NCBI RefSeq assembly: GCF_019375475.1
Contig: NZ_JAHXGQ010000003.1
Location: forward strand, 558,001 to 622,000
DNA from: Saccharothrix obliqua
GTDB lineage: Bacteria; Actinomycetota; Actinomycetes; Mycobacteriales; Pseudonocardiaceae
DNA length: 64,000 nt
Direction: 5' to 3'
Shown here one piece after another: positions 46,045-55,200 of the stretch. The position numbers were made by a program, and so were the translations under genes. Position 1 is the first letter of the stretch; every line of letters begins with the position of its first letter. Below the pieces are notes generated by a model that saw only the letters and a list, made by a program, of their open reading frames with translations, had not been told where the DNA came from and did no database searches.

Positions 46045-47436
46045 ATGGCGCAAGACCCGGGCCTGGAGCAGTACGGCTACACCCAGGAACTGCGGCGGTC
46101 CCTGGGTTTCAAGGACCTGCTGGTGTACGGGCTGATCTTCATGGTGCCGATCGCGCCGTTCGGCATCTTCGGCAGCGTGTTCCAGGGTTCCGGCGGCATG
46201 GTCGCCTTGGCCTACGCCATCGGGATGCTCGCCATGCTGTTCACGGCGGGCTCGTACGCCCAGATGTCCAAGGCGTTCCCGATCGCGGGCTCGGTCTACA
46301 CCTACGCGGGACGCGGCATCGGCGCGCCGGTCGGCTTCCTGGCCGGCTGGATGATCCTGCTGGACTACGTGCTGGTGCCCGGCCTGCTCTACCTCATCGC
46401 GGGCATCGCGATGAACTCGCTGCTGCCCGCCGTCCCGGTGTGGTTGTGGCTGATCCTGTTCGTGCTGCTGAACACCGCCGTCAACTACCTCGGCATCGAG
46501 ATGACCGCCAAGGTCAACCGCGTCATGCTGGTCGCGCAACTGCTGATCCTCGCGGTGTTCCTGGTGATCGGCGTCGTCGCGCTCGCCCAGGGCAAGGGCC
46601 GCGGGTTCAGCTTCGACCCCCTGTTCAACAGCGGCACGTTCTCGTGGCCGCTGGTGTTCGGCGCGGTGTCCATCGCGGTGCTCAGCTTCCTCGGCTTCGA
46701 CGGCATCTCCACGCTGGCCGAGGAGAACCGCGACTCGGCACGCGCCATCGGCCGGTCCATGGTGGCCGCGCTGGTGGTCACCGGCCTGCTGTTCATCGTG
46801 CAGACGTGGGTCGCCGCGCTGCTGGTGCCCGACCCCGACAAGCTGCTGGCCGAGGGCGACGCGGGCGGCACCGCGTTCTACGACGCGGCGGGCGTCGCCG
46901 GTGGCGGCTGGCTCGCCACGCTCACCGCCGCCGCGACCGCCGTGTCCTGGGGCTTCGCGAACTCCCTGGTGGCGCAGGCCGCCACGTCGCGGCTGCTGTT
47001 CGCCATGGCGCGTGACCGGCAGCTGCCGAAGTTCCTGGCCAGGGTGCACCCGACCCGGCGCGTGCCGGTCAACGCCACGCTGCTGGTCGCGGGCGTGTCG
47101 CTGGTGCTGGGCCTGTACATGCAGTCCCGCGAGGACGGGATCACGCTGCTCAGCTCACTGGTGAACTTCGGCGCCATGACGGCGTTCCTGGTGCTGCACG
47201 TGTCCGTCGTCGCGCACTACGTGATCCGGCGGCGCAGCCGCGACTGGTGGAAGCACCTGGTCGCGCCCGCCATCGGGTTCGCGATCCTGGCGTACGTGGT
47301 GATCAACGCGAAGGTCGCCGCGCAGACGGTCGGCTTCGTGTGGCTGGCCGTCGGCGCGGCGGTCCTGATCGGCCTGCTGATCGCGGGCCGGCGGCCGGCG
47401 TTGTCCGGCATCGGTGGAAACGAGGAGGGCAAGTGA
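46045..47436 (+). CDS. APC superfamily amino acid/amide permease
   Basis: Seen: 463 residues with about 12 helices. Motifs of the amino acid-polyamine-organocation family: LGFKDLLVYGLIFMVPIAPFGIFG, SYAQMSKAFPIAGSVYTYAGRGIG, FGAVSIAVLSFLGFDGISTLAEENRD and LFAMARDRQLPKFLARVHPTRRVPVNA. ATG has GGAGGA 5 bases upstream. The stop overlaps the acetamidase/formamidase start (GTGA), so the imported solute is probably the amide or a related nitrogen source. Confidence 0.92.
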   Translation: MAQDPGLEQYGYTQELRRSLGFKDLLVYGLIFMVPIAPFGIFGSVFQGSGGMVALAYAIGMLAMLFTAGSYAQMSKAFPIAGSVYTYAGRGIGAPVGFLAGWMILLDYVLVPGLLYLIAGIAMNSLLPAVPVWLWLILFVLLNTAVNYLGIEMTAKVNRVMLVAQLLILAVFLVIGVVALAQGKGRGFSFDPLFNSGTFSWPLVFGAVSIAVLSFLGFDGISTLAEENRDSARAIGRSMVAALVVTGLLFIVQTWVAALLVPDPDKLLAEGDAGGTAFYDAAGVAGGGWLATLTAAATAVSWGFANSLVAQAATSRLLFAMARDRQLPKFLARVHPTRRVPVNATLLVAGVSLVLGLYMQSREDGITLLSSLVNFGAMTAFLVLHVSVVAHYVIRRRSRDWWKHLVAPAIGFAILAYVVINAKVAAQTVGFVWLAVGAAVLIGLLIAGRRPALSGIGGNEEGK

Positions 47437-48452
47437 GCATCGAGGTCGTTGCGCTGCACCCGGAACGGGGCGACCTGGGGTACGCGTTCGGCGGGCGGGA
47501 GCCGCTGCTGACCGTCCGGCCCGGCACCGTGGTGGAGCTGACCACCGAGGACTGCTTCGGCGGCGCGGTGCGCGGTGTCGACGACCTGCCGAGCCGGGTG
47601 TGCGAGTTCCCCTACCTGAACCCGGTCACCGGGCCGATCGCGGTCGAGGGCGCGGAGCCCGGTGACACCGTCGCGGTGCACTTCGTGGACATCCGACCCA
47701 CCCGCGACTGGGCCGTGTCCACGACGTTCCCCCACTTCGGCGCGCTGACCACGACGCACACCACGGCGATGCTGCACGACCCGTTGCCCGAGCGGGTGTG
47801 GCTGTACGACGTGGACACCGCCAAGGGCGTGTGCCGTTTCCACGCGCGGGAGAGCGACTTCTCCGTGGAACTGCCGCTGGACCCGATGCACGGCACGGTC
47901 GGCGTCGCGCCCGCCGCCAACGAGGTGATCATGAGCATCACGCCGGGCGCGCACGGCGGCAACATGGACACCCCGGAGATGCGCGCGGGCACCACGGCGT
48001 ACTTCGGCGTGAACGTGCCGGGCGCGTTGATCTCCATCGGCGACGGCCACTGCCGCCAGGGCGAGGGCGAGGTGTGCGGCACGGCCGTGGAAGCCGCCAT
48101 GTCCACCGTCGTCGTGGTCGACCTGATCAAGGGTGCGACGACGCCGTGGCCCCGGCTGGAGAACGACACCCACCTCATGTCGACCGGCACGGCCCGGCCG
48201 CTGGAGGACGCGTTCCGGATCAGCCAGCACGACCTGGTCGGCTGGGCGGGCGAACTGCTCGGCCTGGCGCCGCTGGACGCGTACCAACTGGTGAGCCAGG
48301 CCGGGCTCGCGCCCGCGGGCAACGTCGTGGACACGAACTACACGATGCTCGCGAAACTGCCCAAGGACATCCTGCCGGGTGCTGTGGTATTTGACGGGGT
48401 GCATTCCCGCCTGCGGGCCACCGCTGCCCGCTATCTGTCCGAACGGGGCTAA
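47433..48452 (+). CDS. Acetamidase/formamidase family amidohydrolase
   Basis: Seen: 339 residues. Family pattern (PF03069): VRPGTVVELTTEDCFGGAV, NPVTGPIAVEGAEPGDTVAVHFVDI, PMHGTVGVAP, SITPGAHGGNMDTPEMRAGTTAYFGVNVPGALISIGDGHCRQGEGEVCG, given here in short blocks, with conserved Asp, His and Glu metal or catalytic positions. Reaction: short amide + water to acid + ammonia. GTG 47433 overlaps the permease stop and has GAGGAGGG upstream. Together with the permease and the AmiC-like sensor it forms an amide nitrogen-acquisition locus. Confidence 0.93.
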   Translation: MSIEVVALHPERGDLGYAFGGREPLLTVRPGTVVELTTEDCFGGAVRGVDDLPSRVCEFPYLNPVTGPIAVEGAEPGDTVAVHFVDIRPTRDWAVSTTFPHFGALTTTHTTAMLHDPLPERVWLYDVDTAKGVCRFHARESDFSVELPLDPMHGTVGVAPAANEVIMSITPGAHGGNMDTPEMRAGTTAYFGVNVPGALISIGDGHCRQGEGEVCGTAVEAAMSTVVVVDLIKGATTPWPRLENDTHLMSTGTARPLEDAFRISQHDLVGWAGELLGLAPLDAYQLVSQAGLAPAGNVVDTNYTMLAKLPKDILPGAVVFDGVHSRLRATAARYLSERG

Positions 48453-48541
48453 CTCGTCTCGTTTCGCGATTTGGTTTGTTCGGAGCAAGAGGAGACCGGG
48501 GAAGCCCACTACGTTGAGTGCAGGCCGCCAGTTGAGCAGAA

Positions 48542-50131
48542 GTGGACGTGCCTGTGTTCAAACGGAAACATCGCATCCTCGCAGGGGTTGGCGTGGTCGC
48601 GCTGCTGGTCGGCGGCGCGACCTCCGCCAGCGGCAACGCGCCCGGCGGGCACCGGTCCGGTGACTGGCCGAGCTGGCAGGGCGACAAGTCCGGTTCGCGC
48701 TACAACGCGGCGGAACGCCGCATCACGCCGTGGACCGCGGGCAAGCTCAAGCTGAAGTGGGCTTTTGCCTATCCGAAGAACGGATTTCCGGCGAAGAGCC
48801 AGCCCGCCGTGGTGGACGGCGGCATCTACTTCGGCAGCCCGGACGGCAAATTCCACGCGCTGGACGCGAAGACGGGCGCGGCGCGCTGGACGTTCGACCT
48901 GTCCTCGGTGAACGCGGGCGGCGTCGTCATCGACGGGCCGGCCGTGGCCCGCGGCAAGGTGTACTTCGGCGACAACGGCGGCCACGTGTACGCGTTGGAC
49001 CAGCGCACCGGCCGCCTGGTGTGGCAGAAGGACACCGAACCGCACGTGGCAGGTATGCACACCAGTTCGCCGCTCTACCACGACGGCCGGATCTACCTCG
49101 GCGCGTCCAGCGGCGAGAACATCAACCCCGACAAGAACTACCCGTGCTGCACGTTCCGGGGCCACATCGACTCCCTGGACGCCGACACCGGCGAACTCGT
49201 GTGGCGTTACTTCACCACGCCGGAGCCGAAGGCCGTCGGGACGTGGCCGAGCGGCGCGACGCGTTACGAGCCGTCCGGCGCGGGCGTGTGGAGTTCGCCG
49301 GTCGTCGACCAGCGCACCAACACCCTCTACGTCGGCACCGGTCAGCTCTACTCGGGCACCACGGGCGACTTCGACTCGTTGCTGGCGCTCGACGCGCGCA
49401 CCGGCGGGGTGAAGTGGAAGCAGCAGGTGACCAAGGCCGACACCTGGCGGCTGCTGTGCGGCTTCCCCGACTCCGAGGGCTACTGCCCCGGTCAGAAGGA
49501 CGGCACCGCGCTGGACTACGACATCGGCGCGACGCCCACCGTGTTCCACGTCAAGGGCCGCACGCTCGTCGGCGTCGGCCAGAAGAGCGGCGTGTTCCAC
49601 GTGTTCGACGCCCGCACCGGTGAGGTGCAGTGGCGGCGCCAGCTGTCCAAGCCCATGCCCGGCGGTGGCCTGAGCGGCATCCAGTGGGGCAGCAGCTTCG
49701 ACGGCAGGCGGCTGTACATGGCGACGAACTTCGGCAACCCGGGCGCGGTGTTCGCGCTCGACCCGGAGAACGGCGACGTGCTGTGGGAGACGCCCAACCC
49801 GGCCGACGGGTGCACCACGGGCGGCGCGGCGCAGTTCCCCAAGGTCTGCGTCCCTGCGCACACCCCCGCCGTCTCCAGCAGCCCGGGTCTGGTCTACGAG
49901 GGCAGCGTGGACGGCAAGATGCGGGTCTACGACTCGAACACCGGCAAGATCCGGTGGGAGTTCGACACGATCCGCGACTTCACCGGCGTCAACGGCCTGA
50001 CCGGGCGCGGCAGCGCGATCTCCGGCAACGGTGGCGCGGTCGTCGCGGACGGGATGCTCTACGTCCAGTCCGGCTACTGGCCCTCCTACCCGAGCGACCA
50101 CGGCAACGTGCTGCTCGCGTTCGGACTCTGA
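48542..50131 (+). CDS. Secreted PQQ-like beta-propeller protein (quinoprotein-type)
   Basis: Seen: 529 residues. Signal peptide RILAGVGVVALLVGGATSASG. The mature part is a chain of propeller blades with the W-motif ending each: ALDAKTGAARWTF, ALDQRTGRLVWQK, SLDADTGELVWRY, ALDARTGGVKWKQ, VFDARTGEVQWRR, ALDPENGDVLWET, VYDSNTGKIRWEF. An adjacent-cysteine pair (PCC) occurs near residue 200, reminiscent of PQQ-dependent alcohol dehydrogenases, where vicinal Cys contact the quinone. No cytochrome c motif is seen. It could be a polyvinyl-alcohol dehydrogenase-like oxidoreductase or a non-enzymatic propeller. GTG start is uncertain; the ribosome site is weak. Confidence 0.82.
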   Translation: MDVPVFKRKHRILAGVGVVALLVGGATSASGNAPGGHRSGDWPSWQGDKSGSRYNAAERRITPWTAGKLKLKWAFAYPKNGFPAKSQPAVVDGGIYFGSPDGKFHALDAKTGAARWTFDLSSVNAGGVVIDGPAVARGKVYFGDNGGHVYALDQRTGRLVWQKDTEPHVAGMHTSSPLYHDGRIYLGASSGENINPDKNYPCCTFRGHIDSLDADTGELVWRYFTTPEPKAVGTWPSGATRYEPSGAGVWSSPVVDQRTNTLYVGTGQLYSGTTGDFDSLLALDARTGGVKWKQQVTKADTWRLLCGFPDSEGYCPGQKDGTALDYDIGATPTVFHVKGRTLVGVGQKSGVFHVFDARTGEVQWRRQLSKPMPGGGLSGIQWGSSFDGRRLYMATNFGNPGAVFALDPENGDVLWETPNPADGCTTGGAAQFPKVCVPAHTPAVSSSPGLVYEGSVDGKMRVYDSNTGKIRWEFDTIRDFTGVNGLTGRGSAISGNGGAVVADGMLYVQSGYWPSYPSDHGNVLLAFGL

Positions 50132-50199
50132 CCTCGACGCCCCCGTGCCGGGACCGTCGCCCCCGGCGCGGGGACGCGACCGCGCAAGGAGATTCCGGT

Positions 50200-53166
50200 A
50201 TGCGTACTGCGAACCACCGGCGACTCGGCGGCGCTGTCCTGGCCTGCGCCCTGCTCGTGTCGTCGGCCACCGCGGCCGAAGCCCGGCCCGACCCGACGCG
50301 GGTCACCGTCAGCGAGGGCACGAACCTCGCGGTGACCGTGTCGCCCCGCGACGGCTCTCTCGTCCTCGACCTCCAGGGCCAGCTGTTCAGGCTGCCCCGG
50401 GAAGGCGGCACGGCCGAACCCATCGGCGGCGACCTCCTCGACCCCTACTGGCCCGCGTTCTCCCCGGACGGCAGCCGGATCGCCATCCAGTCCTTCGCGG
50501 AGGGCATGTTCCACATCCGCACCGTCGCCGCGGACGGCAGCGACCCCCGCACGCTCACGCGGGGCGACTTCGACGACATGTACCCCGCCTGGTCACCGGA
50601 CGGCAACCGGATCGCGTTCACCTCGGACCGCAAGGGCACCGAGGACGTGTGGACCGTCGACGTGCGGACCGGGCAGCTCACCCAGATCACCTCGGCGACG
50701 TCCGCCGAGACGCACCCGACGTGGTCGCCGGACGGCAAGTCCATCGCCTACGTGCACAACAACGCGGTGGAACGCGTCGACCTGGCGACCCGCGCGGTGA
50801 CCACCCTGGTGCCCGCCGCGGCGGGCTTCATCGCCGCGCCCTCGTGGTCGCCGGACGGCAAGCGCCTCGCCTTCCTGCGCGCCGGCCAGGGCGGGCGCAC
50901 GCTCCAGGTGTACGAGGGCGGCGCGGTGCGCCAAGTGGGACCGCACCGCGACGCGTTCCCGTTCCCGCCGCGCTGGACGTCGCCGAACGACGTGGTCTAC
51001 GGCGCGGACGGCCACGTCGTCACGTCGCGTGTCGACACGGGCGCGTCCCGCGTGATCCCGTTCAAGGCGACTTTCACGCTGCACCGCGACAAGTACGAGC
51101 GCAAGGCGTACGACTTCGACAGCGAGCGCCCGCGACAGGTGCGGGGCATCGCCGGACCCGCCCTCGCGCCCGACGGCAAGTCGGTGGTGTTCAAGGCGCT
51201 CAACGACCTGTGGCTGACGCCGGTCGGCGGCACGCCGAAGCAGCTCACCCGCGACCGCTACGCCGAGACCGATCCCGCTTGGTCGCGTGACGGCAAGCGG
51301 ATCGCTTACGCCTCCGACAAAGCGGGCACCATGGACCTGTACGCGCTCGACGTGGCCGACGGCCGGGAACAGCGGCTGACGTCGTTGCCCGGCGCGGAGG
51401 TCGCGCCGACCTGGTCGCCCGACGGCCGGGCACTCGTGTTCCAGGACCAGAACGCGCAGACGCTCAAGCTCGACCTGGCGTCCGGTGCGACGACCCGCGT
51501 GCTGGGAGCGCAGAACGCGCCGGGCAGGCCGAGCTGGTCGCCGGACGGCCGGACGCTCGCGCTGACCACGTCGGTGGCGGAGCGCAACCAGATCCTGCTG
51601 GTGAACCTGGCGTCCGGCACGACGAAGACGGTCGAGCCCGCGCCGCTCGGCTCGGTGTCCACGCGTGGTGACGACGGGCCGGTGTGGTCGCCGGACGGGC
51701 GGCTGCTCGCGTTCTCCATGGACAGCACGCTCTGGGTGCTGCCGGTGGACGCGACCGGCACGCCGACCGGCAAGGCGCGGCAGGTCACCCGCGAGGTGAG
51801 CGACGCGCCGAGCTGGGGACCCGGCAACACGCTGCTGTACCTGAGCAACGGCCGCCTCCGGCTGACCGCGGTGGACAACGGCCAGGCGCGTGACGTGCCG
51901 GTGCCGCTGACCTACCGGCGGGACAACCCGGACACCCGCCTGGTGATCCGCGCCGGCCGGTTGTGGGACGGCCGCCACGCCGAAGTGCGCACCGACGTGG
52001 ACATCGTGGTGGTGGGCAACCGGATTGCGAGCATCGAGCCGCACCGCCCGGACCGGGCCCTCGCGGGCTGGAAGTACGTGGACGCGAGCGACCTGACCGT
52101 GACGCCCGGCCTGGTCGACATGCACGTCCACCAGGAGATGCGGTCGCGGTTCGTGGGCGACCGGCTGGGCAGGCTGCTGCTGTCGTTCGGCATCACGTCG
52201 ACCCGCTCCACCGGCGACCCCGCGTACCGGGCGCTGGAGGACCGCGAGTCGCTGGACGCGAACGCCCGCACCGGACCCCGGTTCTTCATGACCGGCGAGA
52301 TGCTGGAGGGTTCGCGGGTCGGCTGGGAGTTCGCCCGGCCGGTGCGCGGCGAGCAGCAGCTCGGCCTGGAGCTGTCCCGCGTGCAGGCGCTGGACTACGA
52401 CCTGGTGAAGACCTACGAGCGGTTCCCGTTCGACTGGCAGGCGCGTGTCGCCGGGCACGCCCACGGGCTCGGCATCCCGACCACGTCGCACTACCTGTAC
52501 CCGGGCATCGCGCACGGCGTCGACATGAAGGAACACCTGACCGGGCCGTCGAAGTGGGGTTTCGGGTTCGCCCGCGACTCGTCGTTCGCCGGCGTGTACG
52601 ACGACGTCGTCCAGCTGGCCGCGCGGGGCAACATGCCGTTCACCACCACCCTGTTCAGCGCGGGTTCGCTGCTGGCCGACGACCCGGCGATCGAGAACGA
52701 CCGGCGCGTGCGCACCCTCTACACCGGGCAGGAGCAGCAGACCCTGCACGCGAAGGTGCTCTGCGCGCAGGGCCGCGGGCCGTGCGGCTTCCTGGACGGC
52801 TCGCCGGAGCAGGCGAAGCGGGACGTCACCACGATCACCCGGCTGCTCGCCGCCGGCGGCACGGTGCTCGCCGGCACCGACGCGCCGCTGGACACCATGG
52901 CGGTCGCCCTGCACCTGAACCTGCGGGCGATGGCGAAGTACGGCGTCAACCCGTTCCAGGTGCTCCAGAGCGCGACCCTGCTGCCCGCGCGGCAGCTCGG
53001 CGTGGAGGGCGACCTGGGCAGCGTGGAGGAGGGCAAGCTCGCGGACTTCGTGGTCACCGGCGGCGACGCGTCCCGCGACGTGACCGCGCTGGCCGACGTG
53101 CGGATCGTCGTGAAGAACGGTCAAGTGTCCACTGTGGACGAACTGCTCAAGCCCTTCGGGGGCTGA
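50200..53166 (+). CDS. Secreted TolB-like beta-propeller fused to amidohydrolase
   Basis: Seen: 988 residues. Signal peptide LGGAVLACALLVSSATAAEA. Residues about 40-590 carry many TolB/WD40-like PD40 units (WSPDGNRIAFTSDRKGTEDV, WSPDGKSIAYVH, WSPDGRTLAL). The amidohydrolase starts near 590 (LVIRAGRLWDGRHAEVRTDV) and holds VTPGLVDMHVHQEM (metal HxH), a DLVKTYER segment with the usual Lys, TTSHYLYPG, and AGTDAPLDTMAVALHLNLRA with the catalytic Asp. Ends with DLGSVEEGKLADFVV. Known relatives are extracellular imidazolonepropionase/prolidase-like proteins. ATG has AAGGAG 8 bases upstream. A strong terminator follows. Confidence 0.9.
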   Translation: MRTANHRRLGGAVLACALLVSSATAAEARPDPTRVTVSEGTNLAVTVSPRDGSLVLDLQGQLFRLPREGGTAEPIGGDLLDPYWPAFSPDGSRIAIQSFAEGMFHIRTVAADGSDPRTLTRGDFDDMYPAWSPDGNRIAFTSDRKGTEDVWTVDVRTGQLTQITSATSAETHPTWSPDGKSIAYVHNNAVERVDLATRAVTTLVPAAAGFIAAPSWSPDGKRLAFLRAGQGGRTLQVYEGGAVRQVGPHRDAFPFPPRWTSPNDVVYGADGHVVTSRVDTGASRVIPFKATFTLHRDKYERKAYDFDSERPRQVRGIAGPALAPDGKSVVFKALNDLWLTPVGGTPKQLTRDRYAETDPAWSRDGKRIAYASDKAGTMDLYALDVADGREQRLTSLPGAEVAPTWSPDGRALVFQDQNAQTLKLDLASGATTRVLGAQNAPGRPSWSPDGRTLALTTSVAERNQILLVNLASGTTKTVEPAPLGSVSTRGDDGPVWSPDGRLLAFSMDSTLWVLPVDATGTPTGKARQVTREVSDAPSWGPGNTLLYLSNGRLRLTAVDNGQARDVPVPLTYRRDNPDTRLVIRAGRLWDGRHAEVRTDVDIVVVGNRIASIEPHRPDRALAGWKYVDASDLTVTPGLVDMHVHQEMRSRFVGDRLGRLLLSFGITSTRSTGDPAYRALEDRESLDANARTGPRFFMTGEMLEGSRVGWEFARPVRGEQQLGLELSRVQALDYDLVKTYERFPFDWQARVAGHAHGLGIPTTSHYLYPGIAHGVDMKEHLTGPSKWGFGFARDSSFAGVYDDVVQLAARGNMPFTTTLFSAGSLLADDPAIENDRRVRTLYTGQEQQTLHAKVLCAQGRGPCGFLDGSPEQAKRDVTTITRLLAAGGTVLAGTDAPLDTMAVALHLNLRAMAKYGVNPFQVLQSATLLPARQLGVEGDLGSVEEGKLADFVVTGGDASRDVTALADVRIVVKNGQVSTVDELLKPFGG

Positions 53167-53179
53167 GCACACCACACCG

Positions 53180-53214
53180 CGGCGCCCCGGTCGGGAACTC
53201 CGACCGGGGCGCCG
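53180..53214. terminator. Bidirectional terminator, 15-bp perfect stem
   Basis: CGGCGCCCCGGTCGG pairs with CCGACCGGGGCGCCG around GAACT, in the 59-bp gap between the convergent amidohydrolase and membrane-protein genes. Confidence 0.88.
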
Positions 53215-53225
53215 TCGCCCGGCGG

Positions 53226-53996
53226 TCACGGCACGAGGCGCGTCAGCACCGTCACCTCGGACTCGTCGTGCGGCAGGTACTTCACCCGCACCACCGAGCC
53301 CGCCTGCAACTGCGGCACGGCCGTCGGCGGCACGGCCTTCTCCTGCGTCACGTCGAACCGGCTGCCGTCCGGGCGGGTCACCCGCAACGCCAGCCGCACC
53401 ACCGAGCGGTCCAGCCGCACCTCGCCGGTCGGGTTCATCGCCAGCACCACGGCCTGCGCGTCGACGCCGGCCCGCGCGATGTGCAACTGCTTCTCGGTGA
53501 CCAGCCCCTTCGCCAGCTGCACCCGGTCCAGCGCGTCCTGGAGCACGTGCGGCGGCGCGTCGGCGGCGATCGACGCCCGGCCGTCCGGCAGGTAGCGGAC
53601 CGGGAGGGTGCTGCCGACCTGCACGGCCGCGAGGTCGGTCAGGTCGACCAGCTCCCGCGCGGTGGCGGGCAGCGTCCGGCCGTCGGTGGTGTCGACCTCC
53701 AGCCGGATCTCCAACTGCGGCCGGTCGTTCACGCTCAGCCCGGTGCGGGCGACGCCGACGACCCGCCCGATGCCGATCGGCGCGTCCCGGAACACCCGGT
53801 GCACGCGGCCGGAGGCGGACACGCCGTCCATCATCCGCGCGACGCGGAACAGCGAGGGCACGAAGAACACCAGCAGCATCGGGCCCGCCATCCACCCGTT
53901 CAGCCAGGAGAACTCGTCACCGGTCAGGCCGTGCGCGATGTAGCCGATCGTGCAGATGACGCCGACGATGAGCATCGTCCAGGCCAGTGCCTTCAT
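53226..53996 (-). CDS. Membrane protein with two DUF3592-like beta domains
   Basis: Seen: 256 residues. Two N-terminal helices (TMLIVGVICTIGYIAHGL and MLLVFFVPSLFRVARMM) followed by two soluble units of the same style: GIGRVVGVARTGLSVNDRPQLEI ending LPVRYLPDGRASI, and AQAVVLAMNPTGEVRLDRSVVRL ending VRVKYLPHDESEV. The V-R-Y/K-Y-L-P-D pattern is that of DUF3592-type proteins. ATG overlaps the stop of the upstream PA2928-like gene (ATGA), so the two are made together. Function unknown. Confidence 0.7.
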   Translation of the reverse strand: MKALAWTMLIVGVICTIGYIAHGLTGDEFSWLNGWMAGPMLLVFFVPSLFRVARMMDGVSASGRVHRVFRDAPIGIGRVVGVARTGLSVNDRPQLEIRLEVDTTDGRTLPATARELVDLTDLAAVQVGSTLPVRYLPDGRASIAADAPPHVLQDALDRVQLAKGLVTEKQLHIARAGVDAQAVVLAMNPTGEVRLDRSVVRLALRVTRPDGSRFDVTQEKAVPPTAVPQLQAGSVVRVKYLPHDESEVTVLTRLVP

Positions 53997-55099
53997 GGTG
54001 CGTCCTTTCCGGAGGGAGAGCCGAAGAAGTCGGTGTCGCCGAGGCGGATCGCGGTGAGGCGGCCGTCCGGCGCGAGGGTGGCGACGACACCGCCGACGCC
54101 GATCGCCGTGGTGCCGCGCGGGCTCGCGGCGGCCTCGCCGGCGGACGCGGACTCCAGCGGCACGGCGCCGGTGACCCGCCCGTCGGCCAGGTCGACCGCG
54201 CTGAGCTGCCGACCGGTGTCGTTCACGCCCCGGTGGTGCACCACCAGCACCCGGTCACCGGTGCCGGTCGGGACGATGGCCGCGTTGTGGAACACGGCGC
54301 CGCCGACGGGCGTCCGGCCGCCGTCCGGCGCGACCTTCACCAGGACCTGGCCGGGCCCGAGGTCCGGTCGGGCGGCCAGCTCGACCTGCCCGCCCGCGTA
54401 CTCGACCCGGGTCGAGGGCAGGGCGCGCCGGGGCGTCTGCGCGCCGGCGGTCAGCAGGCCCGCCCAGCGGGCGGCGGTCTCCGGTTCGACGGGCGTGGCG
54501 GTCGCCGAGTCCAGCGGGATGCCGAACACCTGGCCGGTGCCCGCCATCGCCATGACCCGGTGGTTGTCCCGGTCGAACCGGTACGCCCACCGCGCGGCGA
54601 CGTACGAGTCGCGCAGGCCGTCGATGCCGTCGTGCTGGGCGATGCGGGAACCGTCGCGCACGTCCAGGATCACCAGGCCGTCCTCGGTGGCCACGTAGGC
54701 GTACCGGTCGCCGGCCGCGAGCACCGCCGCCTCCCACACCAGCTCGTCGGACAGCTGCACGTCCCAGAGCCGTGCACCGCTCGCCACGTCCAGCGCCGCC
54801 AACCGCACCTGGAACATGTCCCGGAACACCAGCTGGAACATCCCCCGCGCCCCGTCGCGCCGGTAGGGCGTCAGCACCACCTCGCGGCCGTCCACCGCCG
54901 CGAAGCCGATACCCGACTCGGCCTCCGCGGTCGGCTCCGGCATCGCGAGGTAGGAGCCGCCGAAGAACAGCAGGGCGAACAACACCACCGGGGCGAGCAC
55001 CAGCAGGCCGGGCGACCGGCGGCGGGGAGTCTCGTAGGGCGCCACCGGGAAGTGCACGGACGGGGTGCCCTGGACGGGTTCTCCGTACGGGATCTTCAT
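53993..55099 (-). CDS. PA2928-family protein, membrane-anchored propeller
   Basis: Seen: 368 residues. One N-terminal membrane helix, PGLLVLAPVVLFALLFFGGSYLAM (about 30-53 in parts), then an extracytoplasmic beta-rich domain with FQVRLAALDVASGARLWDVQL, DRYAYVATEDGLVILDVRDG, and RVMAMAGTGQVFGIPL. The layout matches PA2928 proteins as I remember them; function is unknown. ATG at 55099 has GGAGG about 9 bases upstream, better than an ATG 39 bases earlier. It is divergent from the four-gene CHAT operon by about 100 bp. Confidence 0.65.
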   Translation of the reverse strand: MKIPYGEPVQGTPSVHFPVAPYETPRRRSPGLLVLAPVVLFALLFFGGSYLAMPEPTAEAESGIGFAAVDGREVVLTPYRRDGARGMFQLVFRDMFQVRLAALDVASGARLWDVQLSDELVWEAAVLAAGDRYAYVATEDGLVILDVRDGSRIAQHDGIDGLRDSYVAARWAYRFDRDNHRVMAMAGTGQVFGIPLDSATATPVEPETAARWAGLLTAGAQTPRRALPSTRVEYAGGQVELAARPDLGPGQVLVKVAPDGGRTPVGGAVFHNAAIVPTGTGDRVLVVHHRGVNDTGRQLSAVDLADGRVTGAVPLESASAGEAAASPRGTTAIGVGGVVATLAPDGRLTAIRLGDTDFFGSPSGKDAP

Positions 55100-55200
55100 G
55101 GTGCCCAGCCTCCGGCGCGGCGGCCTCCTACCGATCACAGGAAGCGGTCGCGGTGCGCGTTCCGACCTGCGCGGACGGCGAACCGGCTAGGCTGCGCGGG

